Source: an uncultured Allobosea sp. (GTDB taxonomy: Bacteria; Pseudomonadota; Alphaproteobacteria; Rhizobiales; Beijerinckiaceae). From it: a stretch of 64,000 nucleotides of DNA. Positions 28,775-37,632 of this stretch are shown here, in pieces (positions within the stretch are counted from its first letter, which is position 1; the number at the start of each line of letters is the position of its first letter). The notes below the pieces were generated by a model. It saw only the letters and a program-made list of their open reading frames with translations, had not been told where the DNA came from and did no database searches. The position numbers were made by a program, and so were the translations under genes. The stretch covers positions 1 to 64,000 of the forward strand of contig NZ_CAMFKW010000007.1 in NCBI RefSeq assembly GCF_945957345.1, written 5' to 3'.

Positions 28775-29821
28775 ATGACCTCGATGCCGGCAGCGCGCCC
28801 GTTCAACACCCTGCTTCGCCTGTCTGCCGCCGCGCTGTTCGGCGTTCTCACCGCAGGCGCGGCCAGCGCGGCGCCGACCAAGTACCCGCTAACCCTTGAG
28901 AATTGCCGTGAGAGCATCACCTTCAACGCCGCGCCCAAGCGCGTCGTCGCTATCGGCCAGACGCAGACGGAAATCCTCTATGCGCTCGGCCTCGGCGACC
29001 GCGTCGTCGGCACCGCGGTCTGGTTCTCGCCGGTAGCCAAGCCCTATGAGGCGGTCAACGCCAAGGTGAAGCGCCTCGCCGACAATGATCCGAGCTTCGA
29101 GGCCGTGCTGGCGCAGGAGCCCGATCTCGTCACCGCGATGTTCGAATGGCATGTCGGACCCAACGGCATCGTCGGCAAGCGCGACCAGTTCGCCAAGGTC
29201 AAGGTCCCGACCTATGTCTCGCCGACCGATTGCATCGGCAAGGACAATTCCGGCGCAGGCGACGGCGTCCGCACCGAGATGTTCACGATGGAGTTGGTCT
29301 ATCGCAACATCCGCGAATTCGGCGAAATCTTCGACGTCGCCGACCGGGCCGAAAAGCTCATCACTGAGCTCAAGGCGCGCGAGGACAGGGCAGTCGAACA
29401 GGTCGCGAAGCTGAAGGCGCAGGACGTGCCGGTCGTCGTCTGGTTCTCCAGCAAGGACATCAAGGGCGACGGCTTCATGGCCGGCAGGAACGGCGTGCCC
29501 GCCTATATTCTGTCCAAGCTCGGCGCCCGCAACGTCATCACGACCAACGAGGAATGGCCGCTGGTCGGCTGGGAGAGCATCGCCGCCGCCAACCCGGCTG
29601 TGATCGTCACCGTCAAGATGGACCGCCGCCGCTTCCCGGCCGACGATATCGAGAAGAAGCTGGAATTCCTGAAGACCGATCCGGTCGCCAGCAAGCTCGA
29701 TGCCGTAAAGAATGGTCGCGTCGTCATCATGGATGTCGGCGCGACCCGCGCCGGGCTCGACACGGTCGACGGCATCGAGACCCTCGCCAAGGCGATCGCC
29801 GGCTTCGGGCTCTCGCGTTGA
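28775..29821 (+). CDS. btuF: Cobalamin-type ABC transporter periplasmic binding protein (BtuF-like)
   Basis: Class III solute-binding protein with a helical backbone, about 348 aa from the ATG at 28775. A signal peptide (ending near TAGAASA) is followed by the two TroA/BtuF-type lobes, with PKRVVAIGQTQTEILYALGL at the front and VVIMDVGATRAGLDTVDGIE near the end. Starts at 28673, 28682 and 28784 are also in frame; 28775 or 28784 gives a normal signal peptide. The upstream cobalamin riboswitch is the main evidence for a B12 or related corrinoid ligand; by fold alone a metal-siderophore or haem ligand would be possible. Confidence 0.78.
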   Translation: MTSMPAARPFNTLLRLSAAALFGVLTAGAASAAPTKYPLTLENCRESITFNAAPKRVVAIGQTQTEILYALGLGDRVVGTAVWFSPVAKPYEAVNAKVKRLADNDPSFEAVLAQEPDLVTAMFEWHVGPNGIVGKRDQFAKVKVPTYVSPTDCIGKDNSGAGDGVRTEMFTMELVYRNIREFGEIFDVADRAEKLITELKAREDRAVEQVAKLKAQDVPVVVWFSSKDIKGDGFMAGRNGVPAYILSKLGARNVITTNEEWPLVGWESIAAANPAVIVTVKMDRRRFPADDIEKKLEFLKTDPVASKLDAVKNGRVVIMDVGATRAGLDTVDGIETLAKAIAGFGLSR

Positions 29822-30861
29822 GCCACGCCTCCCATGGGCCGAACTGGCCTGCGCGGATCGCGATCGCGCTGGCCTCGCTGCTGGCGCTGATCCTGTCGGT
29901 CGCGCTGGCGGTGACGATCGGCGAGATGCGCATTCCGCTCGACACGGCCCTGAAGGCGCTCGGCAACGGGCTGTTCGATCTCGACTTTCCGGTCAGCGCG
30001 ATCCAGCAGGGCGTGATCTTCGACTATCGCCTGAGCCGCGCGCTGATGGCCGGCCTGTGCGGCGGCGCGCTCGCCCTGTCAGGCGCGATCCTGCAGGCGC
30101 TGCTGCGCAATCCGCTGGCCGAGCCCTATATCCTCGGCATCTCGGCGGGTGCCTCGACCGGCGCCGTCGCGGTGCTGATCCTCGGCATCAGCATCGGCGG
30201 CGCGGTGCTGTCAGTCTCGGCCGGCGCCTTCATCGGCGCATGCGTCGCGCTCGTCGTCGTTGCGTTGCTCGCAGCGGGAGCGGGTGGGGCGAGCGATCGC
30301 GTCATCCTGGCCGGTGTCGCGACCTCCCAGATATTCAACGCCGCGACGTCGATGATCGTCACGACCATGGCCAGCGCCGAGCAGGCGCGCGGTATCATGT
30401 TCTGGATGCTCGGGAATTTCGGCGGCGTGCGCTGGCCCGATATCTGGATGGCGGCGCCGGTCGCCTTCATTGGCTTCGGCATCTGCATGTTGCACGCCAA
30501 GGCGCTCGACGCTTTTGCCTTCGGCGTCGATGCCGCGGCCTCGCTCGGCGTCGCGGTCACCCGGGTGAAGGTCGTGCTGTTCGCGACGACGGCGGTGATG
30601 ACGGCGGTGATGGTCTCGATCGTCGGCACGGTCGGTTTCGTCGGGCTGATCATTCCCCATGCCGCCCGCTTCCTTGTCGGTTCCGGTCATGCCCGCCTGC
30701 TGCCGGCCTGTCTCGTCATCGGCGCGATCTTCATGATCCTCGCCGACATCCTCTCTCGCGTCCTGATCCCGCAGCAGATTCTGCCGATCGGCGTGGTGAC
30801 GGCCTTGTTCGGCGCGCCTGTCTTCGCCTTGATCCTCTATCGTGCCCGGAGGCCGGCATGA
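29818..30861 (+). CDS. btuC: FecCD/BtuC-family ABC transporter permease
   Basis: Permease of 347 aa with about ten membrane spans. Family motifs include SGAILQALLRNPLAEPYILG, ISAGASTGAV and FVGLIIPHAARFLVG. No ATG gives a full first helix, so the TTG at 29818, overlapping the upstream TGA stop as TTGA, is the likely start and implies translational coupling to the binding protein. The end overlaps the ATPase start (ATGA). Confidence 0.88.
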   Translation: MSHASHGPNWPARIAIALASLLALILSVALAVTIGEMRIPLDTALKALGNGLFDLDFPVSAIQQGVIFDYRLSRALMAGLCGGALALSGAILQALLRNPLAEPYILGISAGASTGAVAVLILGISIGGAVLSVSAGAFIGACVALVVVALLAAGAGGASDRVILAGVATSQIFNAATSMIVTTMASAEQARGIMFWMLGNFGGVRWPDIWMAAPVAFIGFGICMLHAKALDAFAFGVDAAASLGVAVTRVKVVLFATTAVMTAVMVSIVGTVGFVGLIIPHAARFLVGSGHARLLPACLVIGAIFMILADILSRVLIPQQILPIGVVTALFGAPVFALILYRARRPA

Positions 30862-31652
30862 CGCTCGCCACACGCGAGGTCCGCTGGGGTGCCGGCGGCC
30901 GGATGATCGTCGACGGTGTGACGCTGGAAGCGGCGCCCGGCCGGGTGCTCGGCCTGATCGGGCCGAACGGCTCCGGCAAGTCGAGCCTGCTCCGGTTGCT
31001 CTGCCGCCTGCGCAATGTCGCGAGCGGCGTCGTCACCCTCGACGGCAACGACATCGCCGCCGTGCCGCGCCGCGAACTCGCCCGCCGCCTCGCCTTCGTC
31101 GAGCAGCAGGCGACCACCGAAATCCAGCTCTCCGTCTGCGATGTCGTCCGCCTTGGCCGCACGCCGCATCGCGCCGCTCTCGCCTCCTGGAACGACGCCG
31201 ACGAGGCCGCCGTCAACGAGGCGCTGGCGCGGGTCGGGCTGACGGAGCGTCACGATCAGCACTGGCACACGCTGTCGGGAGGCGAGCGCCAGCGCGTCCA
31301 TATCGCCCGGGCGCTCGCGCAGGAGCCGAGCGAGCTGATCCTGGACGAGCCTACCAACCATCTCGACATCCAGCACCAGCTCTCGATCTTGAGCCTGGTC
31401 CGCCGCCTCGGCATCACCTGCATCATGGCGCTGCACGATCTCAACCTCGCCGCCATGTTCTGCGACGAGATCGCCTTGTTGCATGACGGGCGCTTGCAGG
31501 CAGCCGGCGCGCCGGAGGAGGTGCTGACCGCCGAGGCGATCCAGCGCATCTTCGGCGTCGCGGTCTCGATCCGCATGGGGGCGTCCGGGCGGCGGCATAT
31601 CGAATATCTGATCGAGGCCGAACCCAGGAAAAGCGCGGCCGGAAGCGTTTGA
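30858..31652 (+). CDS. btuD: FecE/BtuD-family ABC transporter ATP-binding protein
   Basis: ATPase of 264 aa. Walker A is GPNGSGKSS, the signature is LSGGERQRVHIARALAQ, Walker B with catalytic Glu is LILDEPTNHLD, and the H-loop is ALHDLN, all of the iron/B12 importer type. It is the last gene of the riboswitch-controlled operon and its stop is only 10 bp from the convergent threonine aldolase gene. Confidence 0.92.
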   Translation: MTLATREVRWGAGGRMIVDGVTLEAAPGRVLGLIGPNGSGKSSLLRLLCRLRNVASGVVTLDGNDIAAVPRRELARRLAFVEQQATTEIQLSVCDVVRLGRTPHRAALASWNDADEAAVNEALARVGLTERHDQHWHTLSGGERQRVHIARALAQEPSELILDEPTNHLDIQHQLSILSLVRRLGITCIMALHDLNLAAMFCDEIALLHDGRLQAAGAPEEVLTAEAIQRIFGVAVSIRMGASGRRHIEYLIEAEPRKSAAGSV

Positions 31653-31662
31653 GGCCGAGCCT

Positions 31663-32694
31663 TTACTCCGCTGCCGCCTGCCGCTTGTCGAAGAAGCGCT
31701 CGCAAGCTTCGGCGACGCGGGCGACGGAAACGTCGTTCACATCGAGATGGGTCACCCAGCGCAGCGTGCCATAGCGCCCGCTGACGGCGATGCCGCGCTC
31801 GCGCAGGAAGGCGGCAAACGCCGCTGTATCGAGCGCCTTGGGCGACATGAACACCATGTTCGTGCGCGCCGGCCCAGCGCCGAGTTCCGGGAAACGGCCC
31901 AGAACCTCCGCCAGAGCCGATGCTCGCCGGTGATCCTCGCCGAGCCGCAAAACATTATGCTCCAGCGCGTAGATCGCGGCCGCAGCGATCACGCCGGTCT
32001 GGCGCATGCCGCCGCCCAGCATCTTCCGGATGCGGCGTGCTTTCTCGATGAAATCCTTCGGGCCGACAAGGATCGAACCGATCGGCGCGCCCAGACCCTT
32101 GGAGAGGCACAGTGACACCGTATCGAACTGCCCGGCGATCCAGGCAGCGTCCCGGTTGCTCGCGGCGGCCGCATTCATCAGGCGGGCGCCGTCGAGATGA
32201 GTCGCGAGGCCATGCGAGCGGGCGAGCCCGGTCGCAGCCTCCAGATAGGAATCGGGCAGCACGCTGCCGTTGAAGGTGTTCTCCAGCGTCAGCAGCCGCG
32301 TCATCGCGAAATGGAAATCGTTCGGCTTGATCGCGTTGGCGATGGCGTCGAGCGCGATCGTCCCGTCCGCCTCATTCGGCAGGGGCTGCGGCTGGATCGA
32401 GCCCAGCACCGCCGCGCCTCCGCCTTCCAGCCGATAGGTGTGCGCCATCTGGCCGACGATGTACTCCTCGCCGCGGCCGCAATGGGCCATCAACCCGGCC
32501 AGATTGGCCTGCGTGCCGGTAGGGAAGAAGAGGGCCGCTTCCTTGCCGAGCCGCTCGGCCGTCATCGCCTCCAGCCGCTTGGTCGTCGGGCAATCGTCAT
32601 AGACGGCGTCGCCGACCTCGGCCGCCGCCATGGCGGCGCGCATCCCCTCGCCAGGGCGCGTCACCGTATCCGAGCGGAAATCATTCACGATCAT
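31663..32694 (-). CDS. ltaE: Low-specificity L-threonine aldolase
   Basis: PLP enzyme of 343 aa that cleaves L-threonine or L-allo-threonine to glycine and acetaldehyde. The N-terminus FRSDTVTRPGEGMRAAMAAA is diagnostic, LFFPTGTQANL follows, HLDGARLMNA carries the cofactor Asp, and the Schiff-base Lys is in CLSKGLGAPIGS. The ATG at 32694 has AAGGA upstream; a GTG at 32724 would add ten residues. It follows the serine dehydratase gene on the same strand by about 80 bp and may be co-transcribed. Confidence 0.92.
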   Translation of the reverse strand: MIVNDFRSDTVTRPGEGMRAAMAAAEVGDAVYDDCPTTKRLEAMTAERLGKEAALFFPTGTQANLAGLMAHCGRGEEYIVGQMAHTYRLEGGGAAVLGSIQPQPLPNEADGTIALDAIANAIKPNDFHFAMTRLLTLENTFNGSVLPDSYLEAATGLARSHGLATHLDGARLMNAAAASNRDAAWIAGQFDTVSLCLSKGLGAPIGSILVGPKDFIEKARRIRKMLGGGMRQTGVIAAAAIYALEHNVLRLGEDHRRASALAEVLGRFPELGAGPARTNMVFMSPKALDTAAFAAFLRERGIAVSGRYGTLRWVTHLDVNDVSVARVAEACERFFDKRQAAAE

Positions 32695-32773
32695 CGATCC
32701 GATCCTTGCAGGCTGTGCGCTCACCCTAGTCGGTGCTTGCTCGAACCATCATGCAAAAACGGAACGGGTGGGC

Positions 32774-34153
32774 TCAGCATTCCGGCAGGTTGACCGCGAG
32801 ACCCCCGAGGCTGGTTTCCTTGAAGCGCTCGTTCATGGCTTCGCCGGTCTGCCGCATCGCCTCGATGCAGTTGTCGAGCGGCATGAAATGCGAGCCGTCG
32901 CCGCGCAGCGCCAGCGACGCCGCGGCGACGGCCTTGATCGCGCCGATGCCGTTGCGCTCGATGCAGGGCACCTGGACGAGCCCGGCAGCGGGATCGCAGG
33001 TCATGCCGAGATGATGCTCCAGCGCGATTTCGGCGGCGTTCTCGATCTGGGCCGGCGTGCCGCCGAGCACGGCGCAGAGCCCGGCCGCGGCCATCGCCGC
33101 GGCGGAGCCGACCTCGCCCTGACAGCCGGCTTCGGCGCCGGAGATGGAGGCGTTATGCTTGATCAGCCCGCCGATCGCGGCGGCCGTCAGCAGGAAATCG
33201 GCAACTTTCTCGGGATCCGCCCCGACGCAATGGTCTAGATAATAGCGCAGGACGGCCGGCACGACGCCGGCCGCCCCGTTGGTCGGCGAGGTCACGACCC
33301 GGCCGCCGGCCGCGTTCTCCTCGTTCACCGCCATGGCGTAGACGCTGAGCCAGTCCGTCGTGGCATGCGGCTGCGAGCGATTGGCCATCCGCTCGGCCGT
33401 CAATTGCTGGTAGATACGCGCCGCCCGGCGCCGCACGCGCAGGCCGCCGGGCAACTCGCCCTCTTGGCTCATGCCGCGCTCGATGCAATCATTCATCACC
33501 GACCAGAGCCGGGCGAGACCGCTTTCGACCTCTTTTGTCGAGCGGAGATGGATTTCGTTGGCGCGCTTCATCTCCGCGATCGACAGCCCGCTTTCCTTGG
33601 CCATGCGCAACATCGCCGCCGCATTCGCGAATGGGTAGGGCCAGGAGGCCGTTTCGGTTGCCGCAGCCGGCGCCTCGCGCTCCTGCGCCGTCACCACGAA
33701 GCCGCCGCCGATCGAATAGTAGGTCTCGGACAGCAGCTCTTGGCCGGCGGAATCGCGGGCGCAAAAGACAAGCCCGTTGGCGTGGCCGGGCAGGGGAGGT
33801 CCGTAGTCGAAGACGATATCGGTCGACGGGTCGAAGGCGAGCGGCGGCAGGCCGTCATGGCGCAGCAGGTGGCTACGGTCGAGCTCCTGGATCTGGCGTT
33901 CGGCCGCGTCGAAATCGAAGGCGGCCGGCGTCCAGCCAAGCAGCCCGAGCGCCACGGCGCGGTCGGTGGCATGGCCCTTTCCGGTGAAGGCGAGCGAGCC
34001 ATAGAGCGTCGCCTTCACGGCCGCAGCCCGGTCCCGGGAGGGGGCCCGGCGCAGAAGATCCAGGAAATGCCCGGCGGCCGTCATAGGCCCCATCGTATGC
34101 GATGACGAGGGACCGATGCCGATCTTGAAGACGTCGAATACGCTCAGGAACAT
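32774..34153 (-). CDS. sdaA: L-serine dehydratase, single-chain iron-sulfur type
   Basis: Oxygen-sensitive [4Fe-4S] enzyme of 459 aa that converts L-serine to pyruvate and ammonia. The start [19 protein letters not shown] is the family signature. The alpha-chain cysteines lie in [26 protein letters not shown] and further upstream. Both chains are fused as in SdaA/SdaB. AGGGGGCGGG precedes the ATG. Confidence 0.94.
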   Translation of the reverse strand: MFLSVFDVFKIGIGPSSSHTMGPMTAAGHFLDLLRRAPSRDRAAAVKATLYGSLAFTGKGHATDRAVALGLLGWTPAAFDFDAAERQIQELDRSHLLRHDGLPPLAFDPSTDIVFDYGPPLPGHANGLVFCARDSAGQELLSETYYSIGGGFVVTAQEREAPAAATETASWPYPFANAAAMLRMAKESGLSIAEMKRANEIHLRSTKEVESGLARLWSVMNDCIERGMSQEGELPGGLRVRRRAARIYQQLTAERMANRSQPHATTDWLSVYAMAVNEENAAGGRVVTSPTNGAAGVVPAVLRYYLDHCVGADPEKVADFLLTAAAIGGLIKHNASISGAEAGCQGEVGSAAAMAAAGLCAVLGGTPAQIENAAEIALEHHLGMTCDPAAGLVQVPCIERNGIGAIKAVAAASLALRGDGSHFMPLDNCIEAMRQTGEAMNERFKETSLGGLAVNLPEC

Positions 34154-34397
34154 TCCCGCCCCCTGTCGAACCCTTTTTGCGCGGGCCGCGAATCCCGGAG
34201 GGAGATCGTTACGCCGCTACATTTTGGATCGCCTTTGCCGAGCGCGGGCCATCATCGACTCCGATGGCATGAAGGGCGGCAAAAGGGAATATCCGGGCGC
34301 CGGGTCGGACGCGAACGAGAGAGGAGCTTGAAACGGCGTCGGAGCATAACCCGCAGGCGCGTCGATTGCGGCGTCATTGCCTAAAAACAGCTCAACT

Positions 34398-34491
34398 GCG
34401 CCCTTGGCGCTCAAGGGGATCAGAAAATAGGCATCCTCATCTTGCTGCCGTGGAAGCGCAGCCGCCGGCGAGTTCTCGATGGATCATCGAG
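34398..34491. promoter_or_regulatory. Palindromes upstream of the urt sigma-54 promoter (candidate activator sites)
   Basis: Two inverted repeats lie in the otherwise gene-free stretch 34154-34632: GCGCC-CTT-GGCGC (34398-34410) and CTCGATG-GAT-CATCGAG (34475-34491). They sit about 50-140 bp upstream of the -24 element, a normal distance for a sigma-54 activator such as NtrC, though neither matches the enteric NtrC consensus closely. I see nothing else of note between 34154 and 34397. Confidence 0.45.
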
Positions 34492-34540
34492 TGTCAGGAA
34501 TTGGCCGCCGCACCGATTTGAAACGCCCCCCGAGAGAGGT

Positions 34541-34555
34541 TGGCACATCGCTTGC
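34541..34555 (+). promoter_or_regulatory. Sigma-54 promoter of the urt-ure block
   Basis: TGGCAC-ATCGC-TTGC (34541-34555) matches the -24/-12 consensus with correct spacing. The predicted start is near 34567, about 65 nt before urtA. This fits nitrogen control of urea uptake. Confidence 0.85.
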
Positions 34556-34632
34556 GTTGGCTGGTGCATGGGCCGCGCGGCCCGTCGGCGTCGAGGGGGC
34601 GCCGTCAGCAACAGTCCTTCGGGGAGATGGCC

Positions 34633-35922
34633 GTGAACAGCAACCGTCGCGAATTCCTCGGCACCGCTCTGGCCGGCGCCGCTTTCCTCGGATCGTCCTA
34701 TCTGCCGGCGGCGGCGCAGCAGGACACCATCAAGGTCGGCATCCTTCATTCGCTCTCGGGCACGATGGCGATCTCCGAGACGACGCTGAAGGACGTCATG
34801 CTCATGCTCATCGAGGAGCAGAACAAGAAGGGCGGTCTCCTCGGCAAGAAGCTCGAGGCCGTCGTCGTCGATCCCGCCTCGAACTGGCCGCTCTTCGCCG
34901 AGAAGGCGCGCGAGCTCATTACCAAGGACAAGGTCGCGGCCACCTTCGGCTGCTGGACCTCCGTCTCACGCAAGTCGGTGCTGCCGGTCTTCAAGGAGCT
35001 CAACAACATCCTGTTCTACCCCGTCCAGTACGAGGGCGAGGAGAGCGAGCGCAACGTCTTCTATACCGGCGCCGCGCCGAACCAGCAGGCGATTCCCGCC
35101 GTCGACTATCTCGCCAAGGAGGAGAAGGTCGAGCGCTGGGTGCTCGCCGGCACCGACTACGTCTATCCGCGCACGACCAACAAGATCCTGGAGGCGTATC
35201 TGAAGTCCAAGGGCGTGAAGCCCGAGGATATCATGATCAACTACACGCCCTTCGGCCATTCCGACTGGCAGACCATCGTCTCCGATATCAAGAAGTTCGG
35301 CTCGGCCGGCAAGAAGACGGCGGTGGTCTCGACCATCAACGGCGATGCCAACGTGCCGTTCTACAAGGAGCTCGGCAACCAGGGCATCAAGGCGACCGAC
35401 ATTCCGGTCGTCGCCTTCTCGGTCGGCGAGGAGGAACTCGCCGGCATCGACACCAAGCCGCTCGTCGGCCACCTCGCTGCCTGGAATTACTTCCAGTCGA
35501 TCAAGACGCCGGAGAACGAGGCCTTCATCAAGCAGTGGCAGGCGTTCACCAAGAACCCGAAGCGCGTCACCAACGATCCGATGGAGGCGCACTACATCGG
35601 CTTCAATATGTGGGTGAAGGCGGTCGAGAAGGCCAAATCGACCGATCCGGACAAGGTCATCGACGCGCTGCCCGGCATCGAGGCGCCGAACCTGACAGGC
35701 GGCATCTCGAAGATGCTCCCGAACCACCACATCACCAAGCCGGTCTTCATCGGCGAGATCAAGGATGACGGCCAGTTCGACGTGGTCTGGAAGACCGCGG
35801 GCCTCGTCCCCGGCGATGCCTGGTCGAAGGAGCTCGACGGCTCCAAGGATCTCGTCGGCGATTGGGTCGAGAAGAAATGCGGCAATTTCAACGTCAAGAC
35901 CGGCAAGTGCGGCGGCGTCTGA
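34633..35922 (+). CDS. urtA: Urea ABC transporter substrate-binding protein UrtA
   Basis: Periplasmic urea receptor of about 429 aa in the LivJ-type fold. The signal has a twin-arginine motif (NRREFLG), so Tat export is likely. Family hallmarks are VGILHSLSGTMAISETTLKD, GCWTSVSRKSVLPVFKELN and LLFYPVQYEG-like FYPVQYEGEESERNVFYTGA. The GTG at 34633 is 6 bp after GGGGAG; an ATG at 34627 directly abuts the same motif and is less suitable. It heads the urtABCDE operon behind a sigma-54 promoter. Confidence 0.95.
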   Translation: MNSNRREFLGTALAGAAFLGSSYLPAAAQQDTIKVGILHSLSGTMAISETTLKDVMLMLIEEQNKKGGLLGKKLEAVVVDPASNWPLFAEKARELITKDKVAATFGCWTSVSRKSVLPVFKELNNILFYPVQYEGEESERNVFYTGAAPNQQAIPAVDYLAKEEKVERWVLAGTDYVYPRTTNKILEAYLKSKGVKPEDIMINYTPFGHSDWQTIVSDIKKFGSAGKKTAVVSTINGDANVPFYKELGNQGIKATDIPVVAFSVGEEELAGIDTKPLVGHLAAWNYFQSIKTPENEAFIKQWQAFTKNPKRVTNDPMEAHYIGFNMWVKAVEKAKSTDPDKVIDALPGIEAPNLTGGISKMLPNHHITKPVFIGEIKDDGQFDVVWKTAGLVPGDAWSKELDGSKDLVGDWVEKKCGNFNVKTGKCGGV

Positions 35923-35936
35923 GATCATGAGGGGGA

Positions 35937-35967
35937 AGGGCGGCACGGGAAAAATCCCGGCCGCCCT
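35937..35967 (+). other. Intercistronic hairpin after urtA
   Basis: AGGGCGGC (35937-35944) pairs with GCCGCCCT (35960-35967), with an additional inner CGGGA/TCCCG stem and AAAA loop. There is no T-run. It lies between the highly expressed receptor gene and urtB, where such stems usually protect the upstream mRNA and lower downstream output. Confidence 0.6.
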
Positions 35968-36030
35968 CCGTTCACCGCCTTGCGGCGGGGCTTTTCCAGG
36001 CAATCACCAGCCGACAAGCGAACCGGATCG

Positions 36031-37632
36031 ATGCCGATCTTCCACCGCCTGAAGCATGCGCTCGTCATCCTCGTCGCGCTGGTCGCGGCCTCGGTCGCGT
36101 CCTTCGCGCAGACCGCGGACGAAGCCTTCACGCGGCTGGCGGCAGACAGCTACTCCGATACCTCCCGCGCCATCGAGCTCCTCGTTTCGACAGCCCATCC
36201 GAATGCGGCGCTGATCGTCGAGGCCCTCAATGACGGCCGCTTGCTGGCGGGGCCGGGCGGCGTCGCCGTGAAGACGGCCGGCGGTGGCTTCGTCGATGCG
36301 AAGACAGGTGTGGCACTCGCCGCCGCCCCCGGCGATGTGAAGCCGGTCCGTCTCAACAACGCCGTGCGCCGCGCGGTCCAGGCCGCTCTCGGCGGCCTCG
36401 GCCTGCTCAATCCCGACCCGGCGAAGCGCACGGCTGCGGCCGAGGCCGTGTTCAAGTCCCGCGATGCCGGCCTGCTGCCGATCGTCGAGGCCGCCATCGG
36501 CAAGGAAACCAACCCCCGCGCGCTCGCCGCTCTGCGACAGGCCCAGGCGGCGATCCTGATCGCCAAGCCCGACACGCAGCCGCTGGATCGCTTCGCCGCG
36601 ATCGAAGTGCTTCGTGATCGCGCGGATCAGGATGCTCTCGCCACGCTACGCGCCTTGCCGGGCGATGCAACGCCGGCCCTCAAGGAGGCACAGGCTAAGG
36701 CGATCACCGCCATCGAAGGCCGATTGAAGCTTTGGGCCGCCGCGCAGAACCTCTGGTACGGCCTATCGCTTGGCTCCGTCCTGCTGCTGGCGGCCATCGG
36801 GCTTGCCATCACCTTCGGCGTCATGGGCGTCATCAACATGGCCCATGGCGAGATGGTCATGCTCGGCGCCTACACCACCTTCGTGGTGCAGGAGTTGATC
36901 CGAACCAACGCGCCCTGGCTCTTCGATTGGTCGCTGGCCATCGCCCTGCCGGCCGCCTTCGTCGTCGCCGGTGCTGTCGGCATCGCCATCGAGCGCGGCG
37001 TCATCCGCTTCCTTTACGGGCGCCCGCTGGAGACGCTGCTCGCGACCTGGGGCATCAGCCTGATCCTGCAGCAGGCTGTCCGCACCGCCTTCGGCCCGAC
37101 CAACCGCGAGGTCGGCGCGCCCTCCTTCATGTCGGGCGCCTTCGAACTCGGTGGTTTAGCAATCACTTATAACCGACTCTGGATCATCGTCTTTGCGGGG
37201 CTGGTCTTCGCTGCGCTGCTCGCCATCCTGAAGCTGACGCCGATGGGCCTGCAGATGCGGGCCGTCACCCAGAACCGGCGCATGGCCTCGGCCATGGGCA
37301 TCCGCACCGGCCGCATCGATGCGCTGACCTTCGGGCTGGGCTCCGGCGTCGCGGGCCTGGCCGGCGTCGCACTCTCGCAGATCGACAATGTCAGCCCCAA
37401 TCTCGGCCAGAGCTACATCATCGACAGTTTCATGGTCGTGGTCTTCGGCGGCGTCGGCAATCTCTGGGGCACGCTGGTCGGCGCGATGACGCTGGGCGTC
37501 GCCAACAAGCTGCTCGAACCCTATGCCGGTGCAGTGCTCGGCAAGATCGCGCTGCTCGTCTGCATCATCCTCTTCATCCAGAAGCGCCCGCGCGGCCTGT
37601 TCGCGCTAAAGGGCAGGGCGGTGGAAGCATGA
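36031..37632 (+). CDS. urtB: Urea ABC transporter permease UrtB
   Basis: LivH-type permease of 533 aa. After a signal-like first helix comes a periplasmic N-terminal domain of about 220 residues, the known UrtB-specific extension with alpha-helical repeats (RALAALRQAQAAILIA). The membrane domain starts near residue 240 (LWYGLSLGSVLLLAAIGLAI, then MGVINMAHGEMVMLGAY) and ends IILFIQKRPRGLFALKGR. The stop overlaps urtC (ATGA). Confidence 0.95.
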   Translation: MPIFHRLKHALVILVALVAASVASFAQTADEAFTRLAADSYSDTSRAIELLVSTAHPNAALIVEALNDGRLLAGPGGVAVKTAGGGFVDAKTGVALAAAPGDVKPVRLNNAVRRAVQAALGGLGLLNPDPAKRTAAAEAVFKSRDAGLLPIVEAAIGKETNPRALAALRQAQAAILIAKPDTQPLDRFAAIEVLRDRADQDALATLRALPGDATPALKEAQAKAITAIEGRLKLWAAAQNLWYGLSLGSVLLLAAIGLAITFGVMGVINMAHGEMVMLGAYTTFVVQELIRTNAPWLFDWSLAIALPAAFVVAGAVGIAIERGVIRFLYGRPLETLLATWGISLILQQAVRTAFGPTNREVGAPSFMSGAFELGGLAITYNRLWIIVFAGLVFAALLAILKLTPMGLQMRAVTQNRRMASAMGIRTGRIDALTFGLGSGVAGLAGVALSQIDNVSPNLGQSYIIDSFMVVVFGGVGNLWGTLVGAMTLGVANKLLEPYAGAVLGKIALLVCIILFIQKRPRGLFALKGRAVEA

